64,000 nucleotides of DNA. Source: Klebsiella oxytoca (GTDB taxonomy: Bacteria; Pseudomonadota; Gammaproteobacteria; Enterobacterales; Enterobacteriaceae). Below the pieces are notes generated by a model that was not told the DNA's origin, made no database searches, and saw nothing but the letters and a program-made list of their open reading frames with translations. Of the stretch, positions 1 to 7,909 are shown piece after piece. Each line of letters starts with the position of its first letter. Position 1 is the stretch's first letter. The DNA lies in contig NZ_CP046115.1 of the NCBI RefSeq assembly GCF_009707385.1, positions 1,922,001 to 1,986,000 on the forward strand, in the 5' to 3' direction. The translations under genes were made by a program, and so were the position numbers.

Positions 1-9
1 TCATGTCAT

Positions 10-141
10 ATCCTTATCCACTTCATCCTTCGCGCTGCCTCTGCGTTGGCTGCGCCCTCAAACCCCGATCGCATAGTTAGCTATGCTCCCGGGAGTTTTC
101 GGGCTTGCCGCTTTGGATGTAACACGAATTATTTTGTGTAT
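10..141 (-). repeat. ERIC/IRU-like intergenic repeat
   Basis: About 130 bp downstream of poxB resembles an enterobacterial repetitive intergenic consensus element. It has the characteristic order of a GTTGGCTGCGC block, a central inverted repeat around GCATAGTTAGCTATGC flanked by C-rich and G-rich arms (66-96), a GGCTTGCCGC block and an AATTATTTTGTGTAT end. It is diverged from the consensus I remember, so the assignment rests on architecture. It fills the gap after poxB and may act as the transcript's 3' structure. Confidence 0.65.
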
Positions 142-159
142 GAATTGAAAAGGATATTT

Positions 160-1878
160 TTACCTCAGCCAGTTAGTTTTCGCCAGTTCGATAACCTCGT
201 CGCCGCGGCCGCTGATAATCGCGCGCAGCATATAGAGGCTGAAACCTTTGGCCTGTTCCAGTTTGATCTGCGGCGGGATCGCCAGCTCTTCTTTAGCGAC
301 AACGACATCCACCAATACCGGACCATCGGTACTGAAGGCGGTTTGCAACGCTTCGTCGACCTCTGCCGCACTTTCTACACGAATACCCTTGATACCGCAG
401 GCTTCGGCGATGCGGGCAAAATTCGTATCGTGCAGTTCGGTGCCGTCGGTCAGATAACCGCCGGCTTTCATTTCCATGGCAACGAAGCCGAGAACGCTGT
501 TATTAAAGATGACGATTTTTACCGGCAGCTTCATCTGAGCCAGCGAGAGAAAATCCCCCATCAGCATGCTGAAGCCGCCGTCGCCGCACATTGCTACCAC
601 CTGGCGATTGGGGGCGGTCGCTTTCGCGCCGATAGCCTGCGGCATAGCGTTAGCCATTGACCCGTGGTTGAACGACCCAAGCAGACGACGTTTGCCGTTC
701 ATCTGCAGATAGCGCGCGGCCCACACGGTTGGCGTACCAACATCGCAGGTGAAAATGGCATCGTCGTCGGCAAAATGGCTGATCCGCTGCGCCAGATACT
801 GAGGATGAATGGTTTTGTCGCTGGGCTTCGCCAGATCGTCCAGCCCTTTACGCGCGTCGCGATAGTGCTCCAGCGCTGTATCGAGAAATTTGCGGTCGGT
901 TTTCTCTTCCAGATGTGGCAGCAGCGCGCTGAGAGTGGATTTGATGTCGCCCACCAGCGCCATGTCTACTTTACTGTGCGCGCCGATACTGCCCGGGTTG
1001 ATATCGATCTGAATGATTTTCGCATCCGTCGGATAGAAGGCGCGATAGGGGAACTGAGTGCCGAGCAGTACCAGAGTGTCGGCGTTCATCATGGTATGGA
1101 AGCCGGAAGAGAAACCAATCAGTCCGGTCATGCCGACGTCATAAGGGTTGTCGTATTCGACGTGCTCTTTACCACGCAGGGCGTGGACGACAGGCGCCTT
1201 GAGCTTTGCGGCGAACTCCACCAGCTCTTTATGGGCTCCGGCGCAGCCGCTGCCGCACATCAGGGCGATATTGCTTGAGTAGCGCAGCAGCTGGGCCAGC
1301 TTTTTAAGCTCTTCTTCCGGCGGAGTGACCAGCGGCAGCGGCGCGTGATACCAGTGGCTGCTGGCGCTCTCTGGCGCGGCTTTTAGCGCGACGTCGCCAG
1401 GGAGGACGACTACTGAGACGCCGCGGTTAATTACCGCTTTGCGCATCGCAATGGCCAGGACCTGCGGAATTTGTTCCGGGGATGAGACCAGCTCGCAGTA
1501 GTGGCTGCATTCGCGGAACAACTCCTGAGGATGCGTTTCCTGAAAATAGCCGCTGCCGATTTCGCTGGAGGGAATATGAGCAGCAATGGCCAGAACCGGA
1601 ACATGATTGCGGTGACAGTCGAAAAGACCGTTGATCAGGTGCAGGTTGCCCGGCCCGCAGGAACCTGCGCATACCGCCAGCTCGCCGGTGAGCTGGGCTT
1701 CCGCTCCGGCGGCGAAGGCGGCAACTTCTTCATGGCGCGTAGGCATCCAGTCTATCGTTCCCATGCGGTTCAGGCTGTCGCTTAAGCCGTTGAGAGAATC
1801 CCCGGTGACGCCCCAAATGCGTTTTACGCCAGCTTGTTCAAGAGTTTTAGCAATGTATGCCGCCACGGTCTGTTTCAT
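160..1878 (-). CDS. poxB: Pyruvate oxidase / pyruvate:quinone dehydrogenase
   Basis: PoxB oxidatively decarboxylates pyruvate to acetate and CO2 at the inner membrane, passing electrons to ubiquinone. The 572 residues equal the E. coli length. Three ThDP-enzyme modules are visible: the N-terminal PYR domain with catalytic Glu50 (RHEEVAAF), a central FAD-binding domain, and the C-terminal PP domain whose ThDP/Mg motif runs from GDGGFSML to IFNN (about 430-460). The C-terminus ends in the lipid-activated amphipathic helix ([20 protein letters not shown]). The gene is normally RpoS-dependent and stationary-phase induced; no promoter was assigned here. It faces a divergent DoxX-family gene, whereas in E. 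coli hcr follows directly upstream. Confidence 0.97.
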   Translation of the reverse strand: MKQTVAAYIAKTLEQAGVKRIWGVTGDSLNGLSDSLNRMGTIDWMPTRHEEVAAFAAGAEAQLTGELAVCAGSCGPGNLHLINGLFDCHRNHVPVLAIAAHIPSSEIGSGYFQETHPQELFRECSHYCELVSSPEQIPQVLAIAMRKAVINRGVSVVVLPGDVALKAAPESASSHWYHAPLPLVTPPEEELKKLAQLLRYSSNIALMCGSGCAGAHKELVEFAAKLKAPVVHALRGKEHVEYDNPYDVGMTGLIGFSSGFHTMMNADTLVLLGTQFPYRAFYPTDAKIIQIDINPGSIGAHSKVDMALVGDIKSTLSALLPHLEEKTDRKFLDTALEHYRDARKGLDDLAKPSDKTIHPQYLAQRISHFADDDAIFTCDVGTPTVWAARYLQMNGKRRLLGSFNHGSMANAMPQAIGAKATAPNRQVVAMCGDGGFSMLMGDFLSLAQMKLPVKIVIFNNSVLGFVAMEMKAGGYLTDGTELHDTNFARIAEACGIKGIRVESAAEVDEALQTAFSTDGPVLVDVVVAKEELAIPPQIKLEQAKGFSLYMLRAIISGRGDEVIELAKTNWLR

Positions 1879-2029
1879 GGTTTTCCATCTCCTTTAGTGA
1901 TAACGCTTACAAGCTTAGATGAAAATGACCGTTACGCCCGCCGTTTGCCCCTCATTTTTTGCTGGTTTTATTTATCAAAAACTCTGCATAATCTGCGCTC
2001 ACCAAAGTGGTAAACAGGAATCATTTCAA

Positions 2030-2464
2030 ATGGTTAAATCGCTGTTAAATACTATAAATAAACTACTGACTCATGACGATTTCGGCAAATTTTTGTTACG
2101 ACTTGCTGTTGGCGGACTGATGTTGTTTCACGGCTTGCATAAGTTATTTGATGGCACAGGAGCCATCAGCAATATGCTGATAGCAAAAGGATTGCCGGGC
2201 TTTATCGCTTATGGCGTGCTGGTGGGTGAGGTTGTTGCCCCTTGTCTGTTGATTGTAGGGATTCTGACCCGTCCGGCAGCGCTGGTGCTGGCGTTTACGA
2301 TGGTTGTGGCCTGGCTGATGGTGGGGACAGGCAAAACGTTCGCGCTGGATGCGGTGGGGGCCTGGGCGATTGAGAATCTGGCCTATTTCTTTATTGGCGC
2401 GCTGGCGATTGCCTTCCTCGATGCAGGGCGCTATTCCATTGGCGGAAACTCAGCCTGGCGGTAA
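2030..2464 (+). CDS. DoxX family membrane protein
   Basis: A 144-residue integral membrane protein with four hydrophobic segments and the DoxX-family hallmark near the N-terminus (FLLRLAVGGLMLFHGLHKLF, followed by a Gly-rich loop). The reading frame stays open upstream to 1919, but the ATG at 2030 is chosen because an AGGAA Shine-Dalgarno lies 8-9 bases before it and homologues start just before the first helix. Family members are linked to sulfur, redox or quinone chemistry in other bacteria, but no activity can be assigned here. The gene is divergent from poxB and lies immediately upstream of the CRISPR leader. This position is not occupied in E. coli K-12, so it is an accessory gene relative to that order. 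Confidence 0.82.
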   Translation: MVKSLLNTINKLLTHDDFGKFLLRLAVGGLMLFHGLHKLFDGTGAISNMLIAKGLPGFIAYGVLVGEVVAPCLLIVGILTRPAALVLAFTMVVAWLMVGTGKTFALDAVGAWAIENLAYFFIGALAIAFLDAGRYSIGGNSAWR

Positions 2465-2513
2465 ACGCGCCAGGGTTTTCTTCCTCATCATGGCCGCATT
2501 CTGTTTACCGGGA

Positions 2514-2541
2514 GGTAGGTGCTCGTTTCTCCTACCCTTTT
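2514..2541 (+). terminator. Probable terminator of the doxX gene
   Basis: GGTAGG and CCTACC arms separated by about 11 bases and followed by CTTTTTC, about 50 bases after the doxX stop. The stem is short, so confidence is moderate. It also marks the boundary with the AT-rich CRISPR leader that follows. Confidence 0.5.
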
Positions 2542-2544
2542 TCT

Positions 2545-2663
2545 GAGTGCTTTTTTAACGCATTGATTTATTAATGTTTATTGGCTGGTTTTGAAAAAAG
2601 GGTAAAACGGTTTTTTATTGATTATTGCATTATTAAACAATAAGGTAGGTGTGCCTGGCTGGA
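2545..2663 (+). promoter_or_regulatory. Type I-F CRISPR leader
   Basis: AT-rich, gene-free DNA immediately before the first CRISPR repeat. It contains an IHF consensus match at 2556-2568 (TAACGCATTGATT, fitting YAANNNNTTGATW). From 2618 to the repeat it resembles the leader before the lone repeat at 16250. The TTGATTA block is exactly 46 bp before the repeat in both, and both share a CAATAAGGTAGG / CAATATGGTAGG segment. IHF-assisted leader recognition is established for type I-F spacer integration; that this leader still works is inference. Confidence 0.78.
2556..2568 (-). promoter_or_regulatory. IHF consensus site in CRISPR leader
   Basis: TAACGCATTGATT matches the reverse complement of the IHF consensus WATCAANNNNTTR at every fixed position. 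It starts 108 bp before the first repeat. The equivalent site in the clpA-infA leader starts 109 bp before its repeat, and this conserved phasing supports a function in spacer integration. Confidence 0.7.
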
Positions 2664-2871
2664 GTTCACTGCCGTACAGGCAGCTTAGAAAGATCTGCTC
2701 AGTCAGATTGCGGGACACTTCACGTTCACTGCCGTACAGGCAGCTTAGAAAAAAAACGAACGCGACCAGGGGATGGAGCGTTTGTTCACTGCCGTACAGG
2801 CAGCTTAGAAAAGTTAACAGACAAGCGTCTAAGCCGGCTTCATGTTCATTGCCGAACAGACAGTTTAAAAC
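2664..2871 (+). CRISPR. Orphan type I-F CRISPR array, 4 repeats / 3 spacers
   Basis: Repeats of 28 bp lie at 2664-2691, 2724-2751, 2784-2811 and 2844-2871. The first three are identical and carry the CTGCC/GGCAG hairpin of the type I-F repeat that begins GTTCACTGCCGTACAGGCAG and ends CTTAGAAA. The fourth differs at six positions and is the degenerate leader-distal repeat. All three spacers (2692-2723, 2752-2783, 2812-2843) are exactly 32 bp, the usual I-F length. Orientation is set by the AT-rich leader at the 5' side and the degenerate repeat at the 3' side. No cas gene lies anywhere in the 64 kb window, so the array is orphan locally. Open reading frames across it are by-products of the repeat. 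Confidence 0.96.
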
Positions 2872-2909
2872 GATAACAAAGTCGTTGTAGACCTTATGCC
2901 TCTGTTTTT

Positions 2910-2943
2910 GCCGGATGTCGGCCTGGACTTACCCGGCCCATAA
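2910..2943 (+). repeat. REP-like palindromic element
   Basis: GCCGGATGTCGGCC followed by CTTACCCGGCCCATAA follows the layout of the enterobacterial REP/PU palindrome (GCCGGATGNCGGC..., then CTTATCCGGCCTACA) with several changes. A single copy lies between the CRISPR array and the hcr terminator. Confidence 0.6.
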
Positions 2944-2981
2944 CGTTTCACTCCGCGTTGGCGGCCGAGCTCTGGAAAGGA

Positions 2982-3010
2982 AAATGCTACCCGACTGTTT
3001 ACCGGGTAGC
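2982..3010 (-). terminator. Terminator of hcp-hcr operon
   Basis: An 8-bp perfect stem, GCTACCCG/CGGGTAGC, with a 9-base loop lies just after the hcr stop. On the minus strand it is followed by ATTTTCCTTTCC. Confidence 0.75.
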
Positions 3011-3028
3011 AGAGGTCATGCGGAATAA

Positions 3029-3997
3029 TTAAGCGAGAATCAAATCTCCCTGCGGCTGGCAGGAGCAGGCCAGCACGTAACCTTCAGCAATTTCCGCATC
3101 GGTTAACGTCATGGTACTGCTGACGGTATATTCCCCCGAAACCACTTTGGTTTTACAGCAGCCGCAGACGCCTGCGCGACAGGCGGCGGTAACCGGCACC
3201 TTGTTGCTTTCCAGCGCTTCGAGCAGCGTGGAGCCCACCGGCGCATAAAACTCTTTTGCCGGCTGCAGTTTGCTGAACTTCAGGCCACCGGTGGCCGCAA
3301 TGGCCACCGGCGTAAAGAACTGCTCTTTAAAGAAGCGCGTCGCGCCAAGCGCTTTGACGTCCTGCTCGACCAAATCCATATACGGCGCCGGACCGCAGGT
3401 CATCACGGTACGCGCTGCCAGATCCGGCACGCTTTGCAGCAGCTCAGTGGTTAAACGTCCTGCGACAAAACCGTGGGTGGCGTTGTTTTCCGCCACCAGC
3501 GTCACCGGATATTGACGCCACTCATCAGCGAAAATGACGTCCAGGGGAGAGCGAACGTTAAAGATCACCTGCACATCGGCCTGCGGGCGGTACCTGGCCA
3601 ACCAGCGGCGCATCGACATGATTGGCGTGACGCCACAGCCGGCGGCCAGCAGCAGGAATTTATCGTCCGCCTTATCATCACAGGTGAAATCCCCCATTGC
3701 GTCGGATAGCCAGATATAATCGCCGCGCTTAATGTCGCGGGTAAGCCACTGTGAACCCACGCCATCGTCAATACGGCGAACGGTCAACGTAATGTATTCG
3801 CTGACGCCCGGTGTGGACGAAATGGTGTAAGCGCGCAGAGTCTCTGCCGAATTGCGCACGCTCACCAGCGCATACTGTCCGGCACGGTACGGATAATAGT
3901 CGTGGCAGAGCAACGAAATCGTCCACACATCCGGTGTTTCCTGGTGGATGTGATGAACCTGCATCCGCCACGGACATTGTGCGGTTGGCATAGTCAT
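3029..3997 (-). CDS. hcr: NADH oxidoreductase for hybrid cluster protein
   Basis: Hcr passes electrons from NADH to Hcp through FAD and a plant-type [2Fe-2S] cluster. The 322-residue protein has an N-terminal ferredoxin-reductase FAD-binding barrel with the RAYTISS flavin motif, an NAD-binding half with GCGVTPIMSM, and a C-terminal ferredoxin domain whose ligands are Cys273, Cys278, Cys281 and Cys311 (CRAGVCGCC...ACSC). It starts 9 bp after the hcp stop, so the two are co-transcribed. Together Hcp and Hcr form a high-affinity nitric oxide reductase system in enterics. In E. coli poxB follows directly; here a doxX gene and a CRISPR array intervene. Confidence 0.95.
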   Translation of the reverse strand: MTMPTAQCPWRMQVHHIHQETPDVWTISLLCHDYYPYRAGQYALVSVRNSAETLRAYTISSTPGVSEYITLTVRRIDDGVGSQWLTRDIKRGDYIWLSDAMGDFTCDDKADDKFLLLAAGCGVTPIMSMRRWLARYRPQADVQVIFNVRSPLDVIFADEWRQYPVTLVAENNATHGFVAGRLTTELLQSVPDLAARTVMTCGPAPYMDLVEQDVKALGATRFFKEQFFTPVAIAATGGLKFSKLQPAKEFYAPVGSTLLEALESNKVPVTAACRAGVCGCCKTKVVSGEYTVSSTMTLTDAEIAEGYVLACSCQPQGDLILA

Positions 3998-4006
3998 GAT
4001 GGCTCC

Positions 4007-5659
4007 TTATGCGCTCAGCAGCTGTTTCATATCTTCTTCTACGGTGGTCACCGAACGCAGGCCAAATTTCTCGTTGAGCACGGCCAGCAGGTCAGGAGTG
4101 AAGAAGCCTGGCGCAGTCGGGCCGGTGACGATGTTTTTTACGCCCAGTGAGAGCAGGGTCAGCAGAATCACGATTGCTTTCTGTTCGAACCAGGAAAGTA
4201 CCAGCGACAGCGGCAGATCGTTGACGCCGCAGCCTAGTTTTTCCGCCAGAGTGACCGCCAGGATAATCGCCGAGTAAGCGTCGTTGCACTGGCCGGCATC
4301 GACCAGGCGCGGTAGCCCTTCGATATCGCCGAAATCCAGTTTGTTGAAACGGTATTTACCGCAGGCCAGGGTCAGGATCAGACAGTCGTCAGGTACGCTG
4401 GTGGCGAAATCGGTGAAGTAGTTACGCTCGCCGCGCGCCCCGTCGCAGCCGCCAACCAGGAAGATATGGCGCAGTTTTTCCCGGCTCACCAGGTCGATAA
4501 GAGTGTCAGCTGCACCCAACAGTGTTTGGCGGCCGAAGCCAACGGTGATGAGGTGCGGGATCTCGCTGTACGGGAAACCAGCCATCTGCTGCGCCTGGGC
4601 GATAACCGGTGCGAAATCTTCGCCTTCCAGGTGATTAACGCCCGGCCAGCCGACGATACTACGGGTCCAGATGCGATCGTCGTAGGCGCCTACGGTCGGG
4701 TCGATAATGCAGTTGGAGGTCATCACAATTGGACCCGGGAAGCGAGCGAACTCAACCTGCTGGTTTTGCCAGCCGCTGCCGTAGTTGCCGATCAGATGTT
4801 TGAATTTACGTAGCTCCGGGTAGCCGTGCGCCGGCAACATTTCACCGTGGGTGTAGACGTTAACGCCGGTGCCTTCGGTCTGCTCCAGCAGGTTGTACAG
4901 ATCTTTCAGATCATGGCCGGAAATCAGGATGCATTTACCTTCGGTCGCTTTGACGTTGACCTGAGTCGGCGTTGGATGGCCATATTTGCTGGTCTCACCG
5001 GCATCGAGGATACTCATCACCTTGAAGTTCATCTGACCGATTTCCATTGAGCACTCAAGCAGCGCATTCATATCGGAAGGCCAGGTACCGAGCCACGCCA
5101 TGATTTTGTGATATTGGGCGTAGATATCGTTGTCATACTGGCCCAGAACGTGCGCGTGTTCCATATAAGCCGCAGCGCCTTTCAGGCCGTACAGGCACAG
5201 CAGGCGCAGGCCGAGAATGTTCTCGCCGATGGCTGCTTTGTCTTTGTTCGGCGTGAATTCCGCCGCCTGACGCTGCAGGTCGCCCAGATCGTCGCTGGCC
5301 AGTTGCAGAACGGCCATCGGATTGTTAACCGTCGCGTGGGCATCAATGCTCAGGCACTGGGCTTTAAGTGCTTCACGCATGGCGATAGCCTGGCGCGCAT
5401 AACCAACGATACGCGGGGAGTCGAAGTTAACGTTGGTCAGGGTGGAGAAGAAAGCGCGCGGCGCGAAGCTATCAACACCATGGTCGATGATGCCGTATTC
5501 GCGGGCTTTAAGCGCCCATGCGGAGAGTCCTTGTAAAGCAGCAATTAGCAGATCCTGCAGATCGGATGTTTCGGCTGTTTTCCCGCACATACCCTGTGCG
5601 TAAGAGCAACCGTTTCCTGCCGGGGTACGGATGGTTTGTTCACATTGCACACAAAACAT
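4007..5659 (-). CDS. hcp: Hybrid cluster protein (hydroxylamine/NO reductase)
   Basis: Hcp is a cytoplasmic iron-sulfur enzyme that reduces NO, and hydroxylamine in vitro, and mediates protein S-nitrosylation under anaerobiosis. The N-terminal cluster ligands Cys3, Cys6, Cys18 and Cys25 are visible, as are the conserved [13 protein letters not shown] and [13 protein letters not shown] segments of the hybrid-cluster domain. The frame runs on to 5695, but the ATG at 5659 is chosen: it gives 550 residues as in E. coli, starts at MFCVQCEQ, and has an AAGGTG ribosome-binding site in front. It is the first gene of hcp-hcr, with an NsrR-like site just upstream and an FNR-like site about 105 bp upstream. 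Confidence 0.97.
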   Translation of the reverse strand: MFCVQCEQTIRTPAGNGCSYAQGMCGKTAETSDLQDLLIAALQGLSAWALKAREYGIIDHGVDSFAPRAFFSTLTNVNFDSPRIVGYARQAIAMREALKAQCLSIDAHATVNNPMAVLQLASDDLGDLQRQAAEFTPNKDKAAIGENILGLRLLCLYGLKGAAAYMEHAHVLGQYDNDIYAQYHKIMAWLGTWPSDMNALLECSMEIGQMNFKVMSILDAGETSKYGHPTPTQVNVKATEGKCILISGHDLKDLYNLLEQTEGTGVNVYTHGEMLPAHGYPELRKFKHLIGNYGSGWQNQQVEFARFPGPIVMTSNCIIDPTVGAYDDRIWTRSIVGWPGVNHLEGEDFAPVIAQAQQMAGFPYSEIPHLITVGFGRQTLLGAADTLIDLVSREKLRHIFLVGGCDGARGERNYFTDFATSVPDDCLILTLACGKYRFNKLDFGDIEGLPRLVDAGQCNDAYSAIILAVTLAEKLGCGVNDLPLSLVLSWFEQKAIVILLTLLSLGVKNIVTGPTAPGFFTPDLLAVLNEKFGLRSVTTVEEDMKQLLSA

Positions 5660-5675
5660 GGTCACACCTTTTATA

Positions 5676-5698
5676 AAGTTATATTTAATATACATGTT
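5676..5698 (-). promoter_or_regulatory. Probable NsrR operator of hcp-hcr
   Basis: The minus strand reads AACATGTATATT then AAATATAACTT, matching about 19 of 23 positions of the NsrR inverted repeat as I remember it (AAGATGTATTT, one base, AAATACATCTT). It lies 17-39 bp upstream of the hcp ATG. NsrR repression of hcp is established in E. coli; the site here is inferred from sequence. Confidence 0.6.
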
Positions 5699-5757
5699 TA
5701 AGATTATGCCCGAGGGCGTAAGGAGAAAAGGTATTTCTTATACAACTTAAAGGGAGA

Positions 5758-5771
5758 TTGATTTAGCGCAA
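5758..5771 (-). promoter_or_regulatory. FNR-like site upstream of hcp
   Basis: TTGATTTAGCGCAA has one perfect half of the FNR box TTGATNNNNATCAA and a partial second half. Its centre is about 105 bp before the hcp ATG. That agrees with my recollection of the unusual far-upstream FNR site of E. coli hcp. Confidence 0.5.
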
Positions 5772-5804
5772 AATTGGCGGCAGAGAACTACCGCCAGAGA
5801 GGTA

Positions 5805-6713
5805 TTAAGCGGAGAAAACAGCCATCAGGATAGGCACCAGCAGGCTCAGAATGAAGCCATGAACGATAGCTGCCGGAACGATCTCCACGCCGCCTGAGCG
5901 TTGCAGTACCGGTAGCGTAAAGTCCATTGAGGTCGCACCGCAAATACCCAGCGCCGTTGAACGACTGCGGCTCACCATGCCGGGAATAAGCATAATGGCC
6001 AGCAGCTCTCGGGCAAGATCGTTAAAGAATGCGGCGCTACCAATAACTGGACCATAGGATTCAGTCAGCAGGATGCCGGAAAGAGAATACCAGCCGAACC
6101 CGGAGGCCATAGCCAGCCCGGTTTTTATCGGCAGATCGAGAATAAAGGCATTAATCACTCCGCCCAGCAATGAGCTAATCATTACGACGACCGCGACAAT
6201 CATTCCGCGGCGATTAAGAACGATTTGCCGCAGCGTCATCCCATTATTACGCAGTTGAATACCGATGAGGAACAAAAGGAAAATCAGCGTATATTCGCTG
6301 GCCTCGGTAGCGTGTTGTAAAAAGGACAAGCCGCTCAGGCCAATAAGAAAACCAATAAGCACTACGCCGCATAGCTGAAGGGATTCCAGGGCCATGGCCA
6401 GGCGGGAGGGTAATTTTTCCTGGCGATGTTTATTTTGCCACGGCATTTTCTGCTCAAGCCACATCAGCGCTGCAATATTGCACAGCAGGATAATGACTAC
6501 GCTGACCGCCGCGTAATGAAGGATCGCCAGAAGGTTGCTGGCCAGATTATCGAGGAAGGCCAGGCTAATTCCCATAAAAAAGAGAATAACGTAGACGATC
6601 CAGCTCAGAAGACGCGTGATGAGTTTCAGGGCTGATGGCCGACGAAGAGGAATAAGATAGCCTACAACCAACGGCAGCAGAATGATTAATAGTCCCGAAA
6701 ACATGAAAGACAT
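5805..6713 (-). CDS. lysO: L-lysine exporter
   Basis: LysO (formerly YbjE) exports lysine and its toxic analogue thialysine across the inner membrane. The protein of 302 residues is almost entirely hydrophobic helices, with an N-terminal half and a longer C-terminal LysO half that includes conserved LSGILLTES and FFNDLARELLAIMLIPG. A second ATG three codons in (6704) would give 299 residues, the E. coli form, and has better spacing to the AAGGG before it; either start is possible. Known regulation is by ArgP and lysine. No such site was identified here. Confidence 0.93.
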   Translation of the reverse strand: MSFMFSGLLIILLPLVVGYLIPLRRPSALKLITRLLSWIVYVILFFMGISLAFLDNLASNLLAILHYAAVSVVIILLCNIAALMWLEQKMPWQNKHRQEKLPSRLAMALESLQLCGVVLIGFLIGLSGLSFLQHATEASEYTLIFLLFLIGIQLRNNGMTLRQIVLNRRGMIVAVVVMISSLLGGVINAFILDLPIKTGLAMASGFGWYSLSGILLTESYGPVIGSAAFFNDLARELLAIMLIPGMVSRSRSTALGICGATSMDFTLPVLQRSGGVEIVPAAIVHGFILSLLVPILMAVFSA

Positions 6714-6779
6714 GGCCCTTGCAGAATGGAAATAGCGCCAATGACACTACCCAAATAGCCGGACTGAGTAAAGCTATCA

Positions 6780-6809
6780 AAAAAAGAAAGGCCCGGTAGA
6801 ACCGGGCCT
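6780..6809 (-). terminator. Terminator of aqpZ
   Basis: AGGCCCGGT/ACCGGGCCT forms a 9-bp stem with a 3-base loop. On the minus strand it is followed by TTCTTTTTTT, a strong rho-independent terminator after the aqpZ stop. Confidence 0.88.
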
Positions 6810-6827
6810 GAAGAGAAACAGGGGGAG

Positions 6828-7523
6828 TTAGTTACGTTTTTCCAGCAGGGTACGATAAAGCACGCCGCCGAGAATACCGCCGACGATCGGCATCACCCAG
6901 AACAGCCACAGCTGCTGTAGCGCCCAGCCGCCCTGGAAGATTGCTACCGCGGTGCTACGCGCCGGGTTAACCGAAGTATTCGTCACCGGAATACTGATCA
7001 GGTGAATGAGCGTTAGCGCCAGGCCAATAGCGATAGGGGCAAAACCGGCTGGTGCGTTTTTATCCGTAGCGCCGTGAATCACCAGCAGGAAACCGCAGGT
7101 CAGCACAATCTCAATCACAATTGCGGAAAGCATTGAGAAGCCGCCCGGAGAGTGTTCGCCGTAGCCGTTAGAAGCGAATCCGCTGGCCGCGGCGTCGAAA
7201 CCTGCTTTACCGCTGGCAACGATATACAAAATAGCGGCTGCAATGATACCGCCTACAACCTGGGCGATAATATAACCAATAACATCTTTAGCCGGGAAAC
7301 GGCCACCGGCCCACAGGCCTAATGTTACCGCCGGATTAAAATGTCCGCCGGAAATATGACCAACGGCAAATGCCATGGTCAATACGGTTAAACCGAACGC
7401 TAACGCGACGCCGGCAAAGCCAATACCCAGTTCCGGAAATGCTGCAGCCAGAACGGCGCTACCGCAACCACCAAACACTAGCCAGAATGTACCAAAGCAT
7501 TCTGCTGCTAATTTTCTAAACAT
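6828..7523 (-). CDS. aqpZ: Aquaporin Z
   Basis: AqpZ is the inner-membrane tetrameric water channel. Both pore motifs are present: NPA at residues 63-65 (HFNPAVTLG) and NPARSTAV near 186. Phe43 and the segment carrying the His, Thr and Arg of the selectivity filter ([17 protein letters not shown]) are conserved, marking a strict aquaporin rather than a glycerol channel. The ATG at 7523 gives 231 residues as in E. coli, with GAGGTGG directly upstream; the in-frame GTG two codons earlier overlaps that ribosome-binding site. The gene is transcribed alone. Confidence 0.96.
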   Translation of the reverse strand: MFRKLAAECFGTFWLVFGGCGSAVLAAAFPELGIGFAGVALAFGLTVLTMAFAVGHISGGHFNPAVTLGLWAGGRFPAKDVIGYIIAQVVGGIIAAAILYIVASGKAGFDAAASGFASNGYGEHSPGGFSMLSAIVIEIVLTCGFLLVIHGATDKNAPAGFAPIAIGLALTLIHLISIPVTNTSVNPARSTAVAIFQGGWALQQLWLFWVMPIVGGILGGVLYRTLLEKRN

Positions 7524-7909
7524 AACCACCTCAATAAAAACGTAAACGAGCGCGATTTTTCGCGCTGGCCATTATTTATCGACACAAAGAATGACGAATA
7601 AAATAAAGCATCGTTATTCTATGGACGATTACCATCCCGGGACTAGTTAAATAAATTGATGTAATTTGATTTAGAACAATGCGATGGTATCCTTTTTTCC
7701 ATGGACAATTTCTGAAAGTGTAGAACAAAAGCGATTCAAATAACTACTTGCGATGATGAATTATTTTCTCAAGTCAGTGATATATGACCAATCACATCCT
7801 GAAATCCCCCGCTGATAACGATTCCCATAAGCCTGGAGTGTCATGTTCATGCGCACCTCGCTATACTGCTGATAACTGAAGGAGAAAGTAGAAACCGAGC
7901 GGAGGGGAT
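7524..7909. other. Divergent aqpZ-ybjD intergenic region
   Basis: This gene-free 386 bp is AT-rich near aqpZ and must hold both divergent promoters. A partly repeated motif ATGGACGATT (7621-7630) and ATGGACAATT (7701-7710), with ACCATC and GATGGT arms between them, could be a regulatory site. A TATACT hexamer at 7862-7867 is a candidate -10 for ybjD. GAGGGG precedes the ybjD ATG. No RNA gene is recognisable. Confidence 0.4.

Noticed and set aside
1919..2029. Upstream extension of the doxX frame from the ATG at 1919
   Set aside because: No ribosome-binding site, and the extra 37 residues do not look like the family N-terminus. ATG 2030 has AGGAA at good spacing.
2618..2890. 90-codon open frame (and an overlapping 75-codon frame) across the CRISPR array
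   Set aside because: Its repeated peptide is simply the translated CRISPR repeats. Exact 28/32-bp periodicity, a leader and a degenerate last repeat explain the region.
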